Shown: positions 31,873 to 40,715 of the stretch, piece after piece
Layout of the letters: every line of letters starts with the position of its first letter
Numbering within the stretch: the first letter of the stretch is position 1
From: an uncultured Oribacterium sp.
Lineage (GTDB): Bacteria > Bacillota > Clostridia > Lachnospirales > Lachnospiraceae
DNA: 59,796 bases
Assembly: GCA_946413525.1 (NCBI GenBank)
Contig: CAMKKZ010000022.1
Location: forward strand, 1 to 59,796
Direction: 5' to 3'
Notes under the pieces: generated by a model
Database searches by the model: none
The model's input: the letters and a program-made list of their open reading frames with translations, nothing else
Told to the model about the DNA's origin: nothing
Translations under genes and position numbers: made by a program

Positions 31873-34800
31873 ATGTCAAAAAACTACATGACTGTAGACG
31901 GCAATGGGGCGGCGGCCCATGTCGCTTATGAATTCACGGAAATCGCCGCAATCTATCCCATCACGCCCTCTTCTCCCATGGCCGGGAGCACTGACCAGTG
32001 GAGCGCCAGGGGCAGGGAAAACATGTTCGGGCAGACGGTCCGGCTGATCGAGATGCAGTCGGAGGCCGGTGCCATCGGCGCGGTGCACGGCGCCCTCCAG
32101 GCCGGCTCATTAGCCACAAGCTATACCTCCAGCCAGGGCCTGATGCTGATGATCCCGGTGCTGTACCGGATTGCCGGGGAAAGGCTCCCGGGCGTCCTGC
32201 ACGTGGCCTCCCGCACGGTCGGGACCCATGCGCTGAGCATTTTCGGTGACCATTCCGATGTCATGGCCTGCCGTCAGACAGGCTTCGCGCAGCTCTGTTC
32301 GGCAAGCGTACAGGAGGCGGCGGACCTGGCCGCGGTGGCCCACCTTTCCGCCGTGAAGGGCGGAATCCCCTTCATGCATTTCTTTGACGGCTTCCGCACC
32401 TCCCATGAGCTTTCAAGAATCGATATGCCGGATGTGAAGGCCCTTTCCGGCCTCATCGACCGGGACGCCCTGGACCGCTTCCGCGCCCATGCCCTGAACC
32501 CGGAGCACCCGGAGCTCCGGGCCACCGTGCAGAACGGGGACGTTTATTTCCAGGTGCGCGAGGCCAACAATCCCTTCTACGACGCCCTTCCGGACATCGT
32601 GGAGGAATATTTTGAAAAGACGGCGGAGATCACCGGGCGGCGCTACCACCTTTTTGACTATTACGGGGATCCGGAGGCCACGGACGTGGTCATCGCCATG
32701 GGGTCGGTATCCGGAGCCGCCGAGGAGGCGGTGGATTATCTGAACGCCCGCGCCTCTTATGCAGGGAACTCAGATGAAAGGAACTCCAATGAAGGGAACT
32801 CAGATAAAAGGAAATACGGTTACCTGAAGGTCCATCTCTTCCGCCCCTTCTCCATAAAGCATTTTGCCCAGTCCCTCCCGAAGAGCGTGAAAAGGATCGG
32901 GGTTCTGGACCGCTGCAAGGAAATGGGCGCCCTGGGCGAACCCCTTTACCTTGATGTGAAGACGGCAGCCGACAAGGACATCCTTGTCGTAGGCGGGCGC
33001 TACGGGCTGTCCTCAAAGGATACCGACCCGGCCCAGATCGTCGCCGTTTTTGAAAACCTCGCGAAGGAAACGCCGATCCAAAGCTTCAGCATAGGGATCA
33101 ACGACGATATCTCGCACCGCTCCCTCCCCATCCCAAAACTCAATGAAATCGGGGACGCGGATCCTTCCCGGAAAATCTACAGCTGCAAATTCTGGGGCCT
33201 GGGGGGCGACGGGACCGTGGGGGCAAACCACAACACCGTGCAAATCCTGGGCGACAGCGCCGGGCTTTATACCCAGGCGTATTTTGAGTATGACGCGAAG
33301 AAATCCTTCGGTGTCACGAAATCCCATATACGCCTTTCGGAAAAGCCCATCCGCAGCTCCTATTTTGTGAAATCGGCAGACTTTGTCGCCTGCCATAACC
33401 AAAGCTATATTCAGCAGTATGACATCGTGGAGGAGCTGAAGGACGGGGGCAGCTTCCTCCTGAACACAAGCTGGGGCAATCGCGCCGAGGAACTGGAAAA
33501 GCATCTTCCGGGCCGGGTAATGCGCCTCCTCCGGGAAAAGAACATCCGCTTCTTCGTCATTGACGCCACCGCCATTGCCCAGAAGCTGGGTCTGGGAAGC
33601 CATACCAATACCGTCCTTCAGGCGGCCTTCTTCAAGGTATCGAAGCTGATGGATGTGAAGGACGCGTTGGAAAACATGAAGGAGGCCGCGCGGAAATCTT
33701 ACTTTGCCAAGGGGGACGCCGTCATACAGAAAAACATTGCCGCCATTGACGCCGGAGCGGATGAGGTCATTGAAATTCCTGTCCCGGAAAGCTGGGCCGG
33801 CGCAAAGGATGACACCCCTCCCGTGGATCCCGCCCTCCCCGAGGTCGTCAGGAACATCCTGCTGCCGATCAACCGCCAGAAGGGCGACGAGCTTCCGGTC
33901 AGCGCCTTCCGCGGCCGGGAAGACGGCGTGATCGACCTGGGACTGACTGCTTATGAAAAGAGAGGCATTGCCGTGAACGTCCCCGAATGGGATCCGGAAA
34001 AATGCCTCCAGTGCAACCAGTGCTCCTTCGTCTGCCCCCATGCCGCCATCCGGCCATATCTCCTCACGGAGGAAGAGGCGGAAAAGGCGCCGCAGGGCTT
34101 TGACAGTGTGCCTGCCAAAGGCATTAAGCAGGGGAATTTCCGCTTCAGCCTGCAGGTTTCCGCCTTTGACTGCACGGGCTGCGGCAGTTGCGCCAATGTC
34201 TGTCCTGCCAAAGAGAAAGCCCTCCGAATGGTTCCCGTGGAGCTTTCCGAAAAAAAGAAAAAAACATGGGAATACGGACTCGGACTCTCGGCAAAGGAGG
34301 AAATCCTGGATAATATCCTGGATCCCTATTCCATCAAGGGCTCCCAGTTCCGCCAGCCCCTTTTGGAGTTTTCGGCCGCTTGCGCGGGCTGTGCCGAAAC
34401 CTCCTACGCGAAGCTGATCACCCAGCTCTTCGGGGACCGTGTTTACTGGGCGAACGCCACGGGCTGCTCCCAGGCCTGGGGGGCGCCGATGCCCGGCATC
34501 CCTTATACCAAAAACAAGCGCGGCTTCGGCCCGGCCTGGACCAACAGCCTTTTTGAGAATAACGCGGAGCTGGAGCTGGGGCTCTATCTGGCCGTACAGC
34601 AGCAGCGGGAAGCGGAGAAAAAAAGGGTGGAAAAATTTCTTGAGAACCTCTCCGCAGGCGACAAGGAAGATCTCAAGTCCGCCCTGCGGGCCTGGCTGGA
34701 TGCCTATAATGATTTTGAAGGCTCAAGAAAGGCAAGCGACCTTCTGATCCCTGAGCTGGAGAAGGATGGCTCACCCGAGGCCCGGGAGATCCTTAAATAC

Positions 34801-35451
34801 AAGGACCAGCTCGCGAAGAAAAGCTTCTGGATGTTCGGCGGGGACGGCTGGGCCTATGACATTGGCTTCGGGGGCCTTGACCACGTCATCTCCCTGGGGG
34901 AAAACATCAATGCCTTCGTAATTGACACGGAGGTTTATTCCAACACCGGCGGGCAAAGCTCCAAAGCCACCCCCATCGGCGCGGTGGCCCAGTTCGCCTC
35001 CTCCGGGAAAAAGAGCCGGAAAAAGGATCTCGGCGCCATCATGATGAGCTATGGGAATGTCTATGTGGCGCAGGTCGCCATGGGCGCGGACATGAACCAG
35101 CTCCTGAAAGCCCTGAAGGAGGCCGAAAGCTATGACGGACCTTCCATCGTGATCGCCTACTGCCCCTGCACCTCCCACGGTCTTCGGAACGGCATGGGGA
35201 AGGTCCAGGAAGAAATGAAGCGGGCCGTGCAGAGCGGCTACTGGACGCTCTACCGCTATGACCCAAGAAACGAAAAGCCCATGCATGTGGACTCCAAGGC
35301 CCCTTCCATGCCCTATGAGGAATTCCTGGACGGCGAGACCCGCTACTCCTCCCTCCGGAGGACCTTCCCGGAAAATGCGGAACGGCTTTTCGCGATTGCC
35401 GGAAAGGACGCGGAGGAAAGATATATTAAATATAAAAAGATGGAAGAATAA
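31873..35451 (+). CDS. nifJ: Pyruvate:ferredoxin (flavodoxin) oxidoreductase
   Basis: A single-chain enzyme converting pyruvate, CoA and ferredoxin to acetyl-CoA, CO2 and reduced ferredoxin, central to clostridial fermentation. Seen: the N-terminal DGNGAAAHVAYEFTEIAAIY with YPITPSSPMA, two 4Fe-4S motifs CLQCNQCSFVCP near 710 and CTGCGSCANVCP near 766, and the thiamine-pyrophosphate region GGDGWAYDIGFGGLDHV near 988 with NTGGQSSKATP. Length 1192 is standard. A short Asn/Ser/Asp-rich insert (about 296-311) is built from 24-bp repeats. GGGAG precedes the ATG. Confidence 0.97.
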   Translation: MSKNYMTVDGNGAAAHVAYEFTEIAAIYPITPSSPMAGSTDQWSARGRENMFGQTVRLIEMQSEAGAIGAVHGALQAGSLATSYTSSQGLMLMIPVLYRIAGERLPGVLHVASRTVGTHALSIFGDHSDVMACRQTGFAQLCSASVQEAADLAAVAHLSAVKGGIPFMHFFDGFRTSHELSRIDMPDVKALSGLIDRDALDRFRAHALNPEHPELRATVQNGDVYFQVREANNPFYDALPDIVEEYFEKTAEITGRRYHLFDYYGDPEATDVVIAMGSVSGAAEEAVDYLNARASYAGNSDERNSNEGNSDKRKYGYLKVHLFRPFSIKHFAQSLPKSVKRIGVLDRCKEMGALGEPLYLDVKTAADKDILVVGGRYGLSSKDTDPAQIVAVFENLAKETPIQSFSIGINDDISHRSLPIPKLNEIGDADPSRKIYSCKFWGLGGDGTVGANHNTVQILGDSAGLYTQAYFEYDAKKSFGVTKSHIRLSEKPIRSSYFVKSADFVACHNQSYIQQYDIVEELKDGGSFLLNTSWGNRAEELEKHLPGRVMRLLREKNIRFFVIDATAIAQKLGLGSHTNTVLQAAFFKVSKLMDVKDALENMKEAARKSYFAKGDAVIQKNIAAIDAGADEVIEIPVPESWAGAKDDTPPVDPALPEVVRNILLPINRQKGDELPVSAFRGREDGVIDLGLTAYEKRGIAVNVPEWDPEKCLQCNQCSFVCPHAAIRPYLLTEEEAEKAPQGFDSVPAKGIKQGNFRFSLQVSAFDCTGCGSCANVCPAKEKALRMVPVELSEKKKKTWEYGLGLSAKEEILDNILDPYSIKGSQFRQPLLEFSAACAGCAETSYAKLITQLFGDRVYWANATGCSQAWGAPMPGIPYTKNKRGFGPAWTNSLFENNAELELGLYLAVQQQREAEKKRVEKFLENLSAGDKEDLKSALRAWLDAYNDFEGSRKASDLLIPELEKDGSPEAREILKYKDQLAKKSFWMFGGDGWAYDIGFGGLDHVISLGENINAFVIDTEVYSNTGGQSSKATPIGAVAQFASSGKKSRKKDLGAIMMSYGNVYVAQVAMGADMNQLLKALKEAESYDGPSIVIAYCPCTSHGLRNGMGKVQEEMKRAVQSGYWTLYRYDPRNEKPMHVDSKAPSMPYEEFLDGETRYSSLRRTFPENAERLFAIAGKDAEERYIKYKKMEE

Positions 35452-35498
35452 AGAGTCACAGATTAAGAGAAAAAGATAAAAGACACAGGAAAAGTCTG

Positions 35499-38096
35499 CT
35501 ACTTCTTTACCGGGCGGAGATGCTGAACCAGCGTCTCCGCCCCAATTGTTTCTATCATGACAACGGCCTGGAAAAGACGGATAAATGCCATACCGGCCTT
35601 TGGCACATGAAGATAATTCCTGAAATAATACAGCTCCGATTGATTGCGAAGCCTCTGCCGTTCAGCCATTCGCCGGTAGGTCCTCGATATCGTCCCGCTG
35701 TTTACATGATTATAGCTTTGATCCGTAAGGAGGAAGGACCGGAAACCGGCCTCCTTCAGGCGCCGGGCCAGGATGTTTTCCTCCGAGTAAAGGAAGACGC
35801 CCTCGTCATAGCCGCCGGATCTCTCAAAAGCCTCCCTGGACAGCATCAGCATGGAACCATGCAGGACGTCCACAAAGGCCCCGGCGGGAGGCACTATTGT
35901 TTCCTTCGTCTCCATGGCCTGCGCCTTTTGCCTGCCCAGAGGCAGGGCTTTGTCAGAAGAGGACATTTTTTCCTTCGTCTCCATGACCTGGGCCTTTTGC
36001 CTGCCCGGACGTCGGTCTTTGTCGGGAGGCGTCATTATCTTCATCATCTTCATAATTCCTGCCTTCCCGTTCCCTCTCCGAAAATAGGACGGCGGATAAT
36101 CGATTGCCCATCGGAAGATCCTCCGGCAGGCGGGGCCGGAATTGAGAAGCTCAAAGAGCCAGGGGCGAAGGGGCCATGCGGTGCTCTGTACTCCCCCGCT
36201 TCCATCCTTCAATACGGCGCTCACCGCCCCGACGGAGGGATACAGGGAAAAGACCCTCTTCATCTCCTTCACGCATTGCTCCGAAAAAGCCGCGTCCGGA
36301 TTCGCGATCAGCACATAATCCGCATGCAGCCGCTCAAAGGAAAAGCGGGCGCCCAGATTGTTCCCGGCCCCATAGCCCCCGTTCCGCCCGGAAGGGACGA
36401 AAAAGACCCGTCCAGGCCTTTTGGCGGCAAAGGAGGAAAGCCGGGCGGCACTGTCATCCGTTGAACAGTTGTCTACCAGGACCACGGAATCCAATGCGCC
36501 ATAATCGCTGATCCTCTCCGCCTGGGCCAGGGTGCCATCGGCATCATTATAATTCAAAATGACGGCAGCAACAAAGCTTCCGCCCTCCTCACTTTTTCCG
36601 CCGGGAAACGGCGGACGACCTGTTTCCGGCCTTTTGCCTACATCTGCCACGGCATGTCCCCGGGAGCCTTTTGGAGTCCGCAATGATCTTTTGGAGATAT
36701 CCCGCAAAATCTCTGTGGATTGGAGGGAGAAATCGGAAGACCCCAGATCAGCGCATGAAAGACCCAAGGAAGCATCCGATGATCCCGGTTCAGCATCCGA
36801 AAGTCCCGGGGAAGCATCCGAATACTCCGGGTAGGCCCTGGAAAAAAACATCCCGGAGATAAGCTTTCTAAGGGATGGGCAAATTAGGGTCATGACATTC
36901 ATCCCATGGTAAAGCTGCATGTAAAGCTCTTTCCCGGCAATTGGTCTTTCCTCGGAAAAGGCACTCCTGTGCAGGTGCTTCCAGTACGCCGCCCTGTAGG
37001 GGTTCCGGTTTCCCCTGTACCATGGCCGTTCATCCCCGGCAAAATGCACGATGACAGGGTGCTTTTTTGCTCTCCGGAAAACAGCCTTTCCCCCTGCCAC
37101 AGCATTATCCCTTTTACGGCAGCGCCCATCCGCAAGAAGACCGGCATGAACCCTTGCCACAGCATCATCTCTTTGTCGAATGCGGCTGGCTGCGAAAGAC
37201 CCAGCCTTCCCCCCTGCCACAGCATTATCCCTTTGACGGCAGCGCCCATCCGCAAGAAGCCTGGCATTTTTACCCTTTCCCATGCGACCTGCCGGAAAGA
37301 AGTCCCTGCATTTTTGGGAGAACCGTCCCGCACTATTCGTTGAGTGATATTGATATAAGCAATCCCTGTACCAGGGGGAGAGCCCGCAAAGGGCACCGTA
37401 GGAAAAATAATAATAATTGCTGATAAAATTATATTGCTGAGGAAGGCAGCGGACGCGCCCCCGCAGTACATGGTTCAGTATATCCTGGTCATTAAAGGGA
37501 AGCCGCCCTCCCTTTTCCCTGTACCACGAAAAGAAAGCCTCCTCCAGCCCCTCCTTCCTCCAGAGCGAAAGATCCGCCAGGATCACGCCGGCATTGAAAT
37601 AAGGCTCCTCCGGAAGAAGCCCCACGATGCGCCGCACGGCGGGATAGATCGTTGGTTCCGGAGCCATTGCCGCGGCATCCCCCCGGAGCGGCAGGCGAAA
37701 CAGGCCCCGGAGCGACCGCAGCACCACCGTATCCGCGTCAAGGTAAAGAACCCTTCGTACATCGGACGGCAGGACCGAGCCCAGCATGAGCCTTGCCAGC
37801 GTGGTCGCGCGGAACTTCCCGGTGTCAAAGCCCCCGGTCCTCCGCTGCAGCTCATCGTTAAAGCCGTCCAGCGGGTAGAAGCTGATGCCCTTTCCCGCGC
37901 CCTCCGCCATGCTTCTGAGCTTCCGCCTGCTCTCCCCGGAAATACCGTCGGAAAGCACATGGAAATGCAGCGGATCCTTCCCATGGCAGAAGATCACGGA
38001 CTGCATGGAAGCCGCCATATGGCGGCAAAAACCATCATCCGAGGCATAAACAATATGGATCACGTCATCCATCCCTTGACTGTATGCCGTATTCAT
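35499..38096 (-). CDS. GT8-GT2 two-domain glycosyltransferase with repeat expansions
   Basis: Residues about 5-250 are a GT8 domain (IHIVYASDDGFCRHMAASMQ, metal-binding YLDADTVV, FNAGVILADLSLW, FNDQDILNHVL). Residues about 490-680 are a GT2 domain (VAAVILNYNDADGT, VLVDNCSTDDS, NGGYGAGNNLG, VLIANPDAAFS). The linker is swollen by in-frame repeats: 60-bp units (37092-37265), a Ser/Asp/Pro-rich repeat, and 69-bp units (35902-36040). The start at 38096 overlaps the stop of the upstream small gene (ATGA). It most likely builds a surface polysaccharide, as glf and rfb genes lie nearby. Confidence 0.87.
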   Translation of the reverse strand: MNTAYSQGMDDVIHIVYASDDGFCRHMAASMQSVIFCHGKDPLHFHVLSDGISGESRRKLRSMAEGAGKGISFYPLDGFNDELQRRTGGFDTGKFRATTLARLMLGSVLPSDVRRVLYLDADTVVLRSLRGLFRLPLRGDAAAMAPEPTIYPAVRRIVGLLPEEPYFNAGVILADLSLWRKEGLEEAFFSWYREKGGRLPFNDQDILNHVLRGRVRCLPQQYNFISNYYYFSYGALCGLSPWYRDCLYQYHSTNSAGRFSQKCRDFFPAGRMGKGKNARLLADGRCRQRDNAVAGGKAGSFAASRIRQRDDAVARVHAGLLADGRCRKRDNAVAGGKAVFRRAKKHPVIVHFAGDERPWYRGNRNPYRAAYWKHLHRSAFSEERPIAGKELYMQLYHGMNVMTLICPSLRKLISGMFFSRAYPEYSDASPGLSDAEPGSSDASLGLSCADLGSSDFSLQSTEILRDISKRSLRTPKGSRGHAVADVGKRPETGRPPFPGGKSEEGGSFVAAVILNYNDADGTLAQAERISDYGALDSVVLVDNCSTDDSAARLSSFAAKRPGRVFFVPSGRNGGYGAGNNLGARFSFERLHADYVLIANPDAAFSEQCVKEMKRVFSLYPSVGAVSAVLKDGSGGVQSTAWPLRPWLFELLNSGPACRRIFRWAIDYPPSYFRRGNGKAGIMKMMKIMTPPDKDRRPGRQKAQVMETKEKMSSSDKALPLGRQKAQAMETKETIVPPAGAFVDVLHGSMLMLSREAFERSGGYDEGVFLYSEENILARRLKEAGFRSFLLTDQSYNHVNSGTISRTYRRMAERQRLRNQSELYYFRNYLHVPKAGMAFIRLFQAVVMIETIGAETLVQHLRPVKK
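35512..35542. terminator. GC-rich hairpin at the convergent nifJ/glycosyltransferase ends
   Basis: GGGCGGAGATGCTG-AAC-CAGCGTCTCCGCCC forms a long stem with one G-T pair. It lies in the last codons of the glycosyltransferase gene and about 60 bases after the nifJ stop, so it may end nifJ transcription; there is no T-run. Confidence 0.5.
35902..36060. repeat. 69-bp in-frame tandem repeat in the glycosyltransferase gene
   Basis: TCCTTCGTCTCCATG at 35902 and 35971 and GCCTTTTGCCTGCCC at 35923 and 35992 are spaced exactly 69 bases; a third unit near 36040 is diverged. They encode repeated QKAQ-METKE stretches. Confidence 0.9.
37080..37265. repeat. 60-bp in-frame tandem repeat in the glycosyltransferase gene
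   Basis: CCCCTGCCACAGCATTATCC-like units at about 37092, 37152 and 37212 are spaced 60 bases and encode 20-residue repeats of the R(Q/K)RDNAVAGGKA type after the GT8 domain. Confidence 0.9.
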
Positions 38097-38281
38097 TGTT
38101 TCCAGCACTCCTCCCGTAAATGATTCAATTCGATGACCCTTTCTTCTACTGCCATCTTGAAAATGCCGGAAAGAAGCGAAAAGAGTGTATTCGAATACCC
38201 GGTGCTATATTTTGAAATTAGATATTCCCGGAACACAATCCTGGTTCTGAGTATGTTCCTTTCACGATAATGATATTTCAT
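38093..38281 (-). CDS. Small basic protein, fourth gene of DUF3791/DUF3990 module
   Basis: A 62-residue protein, not recognised. It is basic at the N-terminus with a hydrophobic middle (TLFSLLSGIFKMAV) and an acidic end. It overlaps the preceding gene by four bases, and its stop overlaps the glycosyltransferase start in the same way, so it is translated in a coupled chain. The overlaps are the main evidence that it is real. Confidence 0.6.
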   Translation of the reverse strand: MKYHYRERNILRTRIVFREYLISKYSTGYSNTLFSLLSGIFKMAVEERVIELNHLREECWKQ

Positions 38282-38505
38282 AAGAATAATCCTGGTTCAT
38301 TTTCCATCAAATCCTGAACCAGATATCTGTAGTCCATATTCTCTATCCCATAGCTTCCATCATTAATCTGCTGGGCAAGCTTACTTTTGTAATAGATATC
38401 CATTGCCTGACGGATCAGGATTCCCTTCACTTCTGCCAGATGATTGATGATTTTCTCCTCCAGCAGTTCTTTATATGTTTTATCCAGTTTTTCTTTTTCT
38501 ATCAT
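38278..38505 (-). CDS. Small helical protein, third gene of DUF3791/DUF3990 module
   Basis: A 75-residue, mostly charged helical protein, with KLDKTYKELLEEKIINHLAE and YRYLVQDLMENEPGLF. I cannot name its family with certainty. Four-base overlaps with both neighbours argue for a coupled operon. Its small size beside a putative toxin makes an antitoxin role possible; this is inference. Confidence 0.68.
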   Translation of the reverse strand: MIEKEKLDKTYKELLEEKIINHLAEVKGILIRQAMDIYYKSKLAQQINDGSYGIENMDYRYLVQDLMENEPGLFL

Positions 38506-38981
38506 CTCGACACCTCATATGATTCTTTGAACTTCACTACAGTGTCGATAACTTCCTGGGTCAGAAATGCAATCTGATCATTCTTCCGGAAATACCGGAG
38601 TTCATCCAGAGTCCGTTCCTCGTCCCAGATTCCATCCATGAACATGTTGACACACTTAAAAACATCATCATTGGCTACGTTCCCAATGACGGCATCATAG
38701 TTCCGGAATACATCTTTTCCATTCCGGCAATCCACGACAAATTGCAGCCATTCTTTATCAGTGTCTGTAAATCGCTTTACACGAAACTCTGAAATATCTC
38801 CTATCTCGTAAACATTTACAATCCCCGACTTTGAAAGACGCATTCCTTTACGCGCTGCCCATCGTTCAGCCTGTTTCGGAAAAGAAGTCGTATAAAAGCC
38901 GACGCCAAAATCCAAATGTGCTTTTGAATGCCTGATATCCGGCTTCTGTATTTCCATTGTGGTGCCGTGATAGACAATCAT
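38502..38981 (-). CDS. DUF3990 protein, ADP-ribosyltransferase-like, possible toxin
   Basis: The N-terminus MIVYHGTTMEIQKPDIRHSK, then DFGVGFYTTSFPKQAERWA, is the signature of DUF3990 (PF13151), placed among ADP-ribosyltransferase-like folds: the HGT and FYTT elements correspond to NAD-binding strands. Length 159 is complete. It lies between a DUF3791 gene and two small genes, all overlapping by four bases. Such DUF3791-DUF3990 pairs recur in Clostridia and look like toxin-antitoxin modules, but no function is proven here. Confidence 0.78.
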   Translation of the reverse strand: MIVYHGTTMEIQKPDIRHSKAHLDFGVGFYTTSFPKQAERWAARKGMRLSKSGIVNVYEIGDISEFRVKRFTDTDKEWLQFVVDCRNGKDVFRNYDAVIGNVANDDVFKCVNMFMDGIWDEERTLDELRYFRKNDQIAFLTQEVIDTVVKFKESYEVSR

Positions 38982-39193
38982 ACCTGTACTCCCTTATCCC
39001 TTACAAAGCCTGTGATATCCTCAACAAGATACTGCTTCCCTTGCGTGTGCAGTACATCATAAAACGGCAGAATGTAATCATCTAAGATCCCTGTTTCATT
39101 CAAAACCTGATACACGCGCCTGTAAGGCCTGTTCCAGGCGTCCGCCAGTGCATGAATCAGAAATACCGCGAATTCCAATGTTTTTCTATCCAT
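38978..39193 (-). CDS. DUF3791 protein, first gene of the module
   Basis: A 71-residue protein matching DUF3791 (PF12668): FAVFLIHALADAWNRPYRRV then YQVLNETGILDDYILPFYDV and a C-terminal YLVEDITGFVRDKG. These proteins regularly precede DUF3990 genes and are candidate antitoxins or partners. A ribosome binding site (GAGAGG) lies upstream of the ATG. Confidence 0.77.
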   Translation of the reverse strand: MDRKTLEFAVFLIHALADAWNRPYRRVYQVLNETGILDDYILPFYDVLHTQGKQYLVEDITGFVRDKGVQV

Positions 39194-39259
39194 GGTGCAC
39201 CTCTCAAATCATGCGCTATATGGGTTGACATACGGAGCCGTCAAACAACATCTCCTGAA

Positions 39260-40372
39260 TCACTGCATCAGGCCCTCTTTCCGAAGGAGACGGAACGCGG
39301 ATTCCACCACCTTGTCCATGTCGTAATACTTATATTCCCCAAGCCGTCCTCCAAAGACCACCTTTTCTTCTTTTTCGGCCAAAGCCCTGTAGGCATCGCA
39401 AAGCTTCTGGTTTTTCTCATCATTTACCGGATAATAGGGCTCCATCCCCTCTTTCATCTCCGAAGGATATTCCCTCGTGATCACCGTCTTTGGCTGAGTG
39501 CCGAAATCAAAGAACTTATGCTCTATGATCCTTGTCCAGGGGACCTCCCGCTCCGTATAATTCACCACCGCATTCCCCTGGTAATTAGGCATGTCCAGAA
39601 GCTCCGTCTCGAAACGAAGGCTCCGATAATCCAGCTTCCCCAGCCGGAACGCGAAAAACTGATCCAGGGGGCCCGTATAGATCACGCGGTCCGCCATGCC
39701 GTCAAACTCTGCACGGTTTTGCAGATATTCCGTGGACAGGAGGATCTCCGTATCAGCGAAAAGCGCCTCCGTCAAAACATTATAGCCACCGCATGGAATG
39801 CCTTGGTAACGGTCATTGAAATAATTATTATCATAAGTGAAGCGCACCGGCAGGCGGCGGATGATAAAGGGGGGAAGATCCCGGCAGTCACGGCCCCATT
39901 GCTTTTCGGTATAACCCTTGATCAGCTTCCTGTAAATGTCCTCCCCCACCAGGGAGATGGCCTGCTCCTCCAGATTGGAGGGCTCCCCGGCAACGGCCTT
40001 CCTCTGCTCCGCGATGATCCTCTCCGCCTCCTCCGGCCTTGTGATATTCCAAAGCTTCGCGAAGGTATTCATGTTAAAGGGGAGGTTGTACACCTCGCCC
40101 TTGTAAAGGGCCACCGGGGAATTGGTGAAACGGTTGAACTCGGCATAGGAATTCACGAAATCCCATACCTCCTTGTTGGATGTATGGAAGATATGAGCCC
40201 CGTACTTATGTACCTGTATCCCTTCCCTTTCCTCGCAGTAAATGTTGCCGCCGCTGTGCGCCCTTTTCTCAACGCAAAAGCAGGACTTCCCTGCCTGCCG
40301 CGCCACTGCGGCAAATACGGCATTGAAAAGCCCTGCCCCTACCAGCAAATAGTCATAATGTTTTCTTTTCAT
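39260..40372 (-). CDS. glf: UDP-galactopyranose mutase
   Basis: Converts UDP-galactopyranose to UDP-galactofuranose for surface glycans, using reduced FAD. Seen: the FAD-binding YDYLLVGAGLFNAVFAAVA, KRAHSGGNIY, GAHIFHT near 60, GYTEKQWGRD, and YPVNDEKNQKLCDAYRALAE near the C-terminus. Length 370 is standard. It belongs with the glycosyltransferase and rfb genes around it. A MITE inserted just upstream may have changed its expression. Confidence 0.96.
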   Translation of the reverse strand: MKRKHYDYLLVGAGLFNAVFAAVARQAGKSCFCVEKRAHSGGNIYCEEREGIQVHKYGAHIFHTSNKEVWDFVNSYAEFNRFTNSPVALYKGEVYNLPFNMNTFAKLWNITRPEEAERIIAEQRKAVAGEPSNLEEQAISLVGEDIYRKLIKGYTEKQWGRDCRDLPPFIIRRLPVRFTYDNNYFNDRYQGIPCGGYNVLTEALFADTEILLSTEYLQNRAEFDGMADRVIYTGPLDQFFAFRLGKLDYRSLRFETELLDMPNYQGNAVVNYTEREVPWTRIIEHKFFDFGTQPKTVITREYPSEMKEGMEPYYPVNDEKNQKLCDAYRALAEKEEKVVFGGRLGEYKYYDMDKVVESAFRLLRKEGLMQ

Positions 40373-40388
40373 TTTGTTTCCCCAAAAT

Positions 40389-40552
40389 GTAACTATTCAG
40401 CACCCTCTGGATTTCAGAGAATTCCAGAGGGAAAGCTTGCTTTTCCTCTGGAATTCTCTGAAATCCAGAGGGCGGGCAAGGCGCGGAGCGCCTCTGAACG
40501 CCCACATGAGCAGTCGCCAAAGGCGACTGCGAATAGGGTGCTGAATAGTTAC
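40389..40552. mobile_element. Intact 164-bp MITE with 8-bp target duplication, IS66-like
   Basis: Perfect 18-bp inverted ends GTAACTATTCAGCACCCT (40389-40406) and its complement (40535-40552), flanked by the direct repeat CCCAAAAT (40381-40388 and 40553-40560). Inside is a perfect 28-bp inverted repeat (arms 40403-40430 and 40445-40472), then GCGCGGAGCGCC and GCAGTCGCC/GGCGACTGC hairpins. It has no coding capacity. Ends starting GTAA and an 8-bp duplication are traits of the IS66 family, so a transposase in trans is likely. The remaining gap to 40715 holds only AT-rich sequence with short stems. Confidence 0.93.
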
Positions 40553-40715
40553 CCCAAAATAAAGTTAATGCGCCTCACAAAAGCGCGAGGCGCCAAAGCA
40601 TAGCTGCAAGAACGGTAAAGGCTTTGCCGCTAATACATATTGCAATCCCTACAGGAATATATTAAGAGGGAGCCCCCCGTATTCAGGCAGACATCCTTTC
40701 GATGATGATTTTCTC

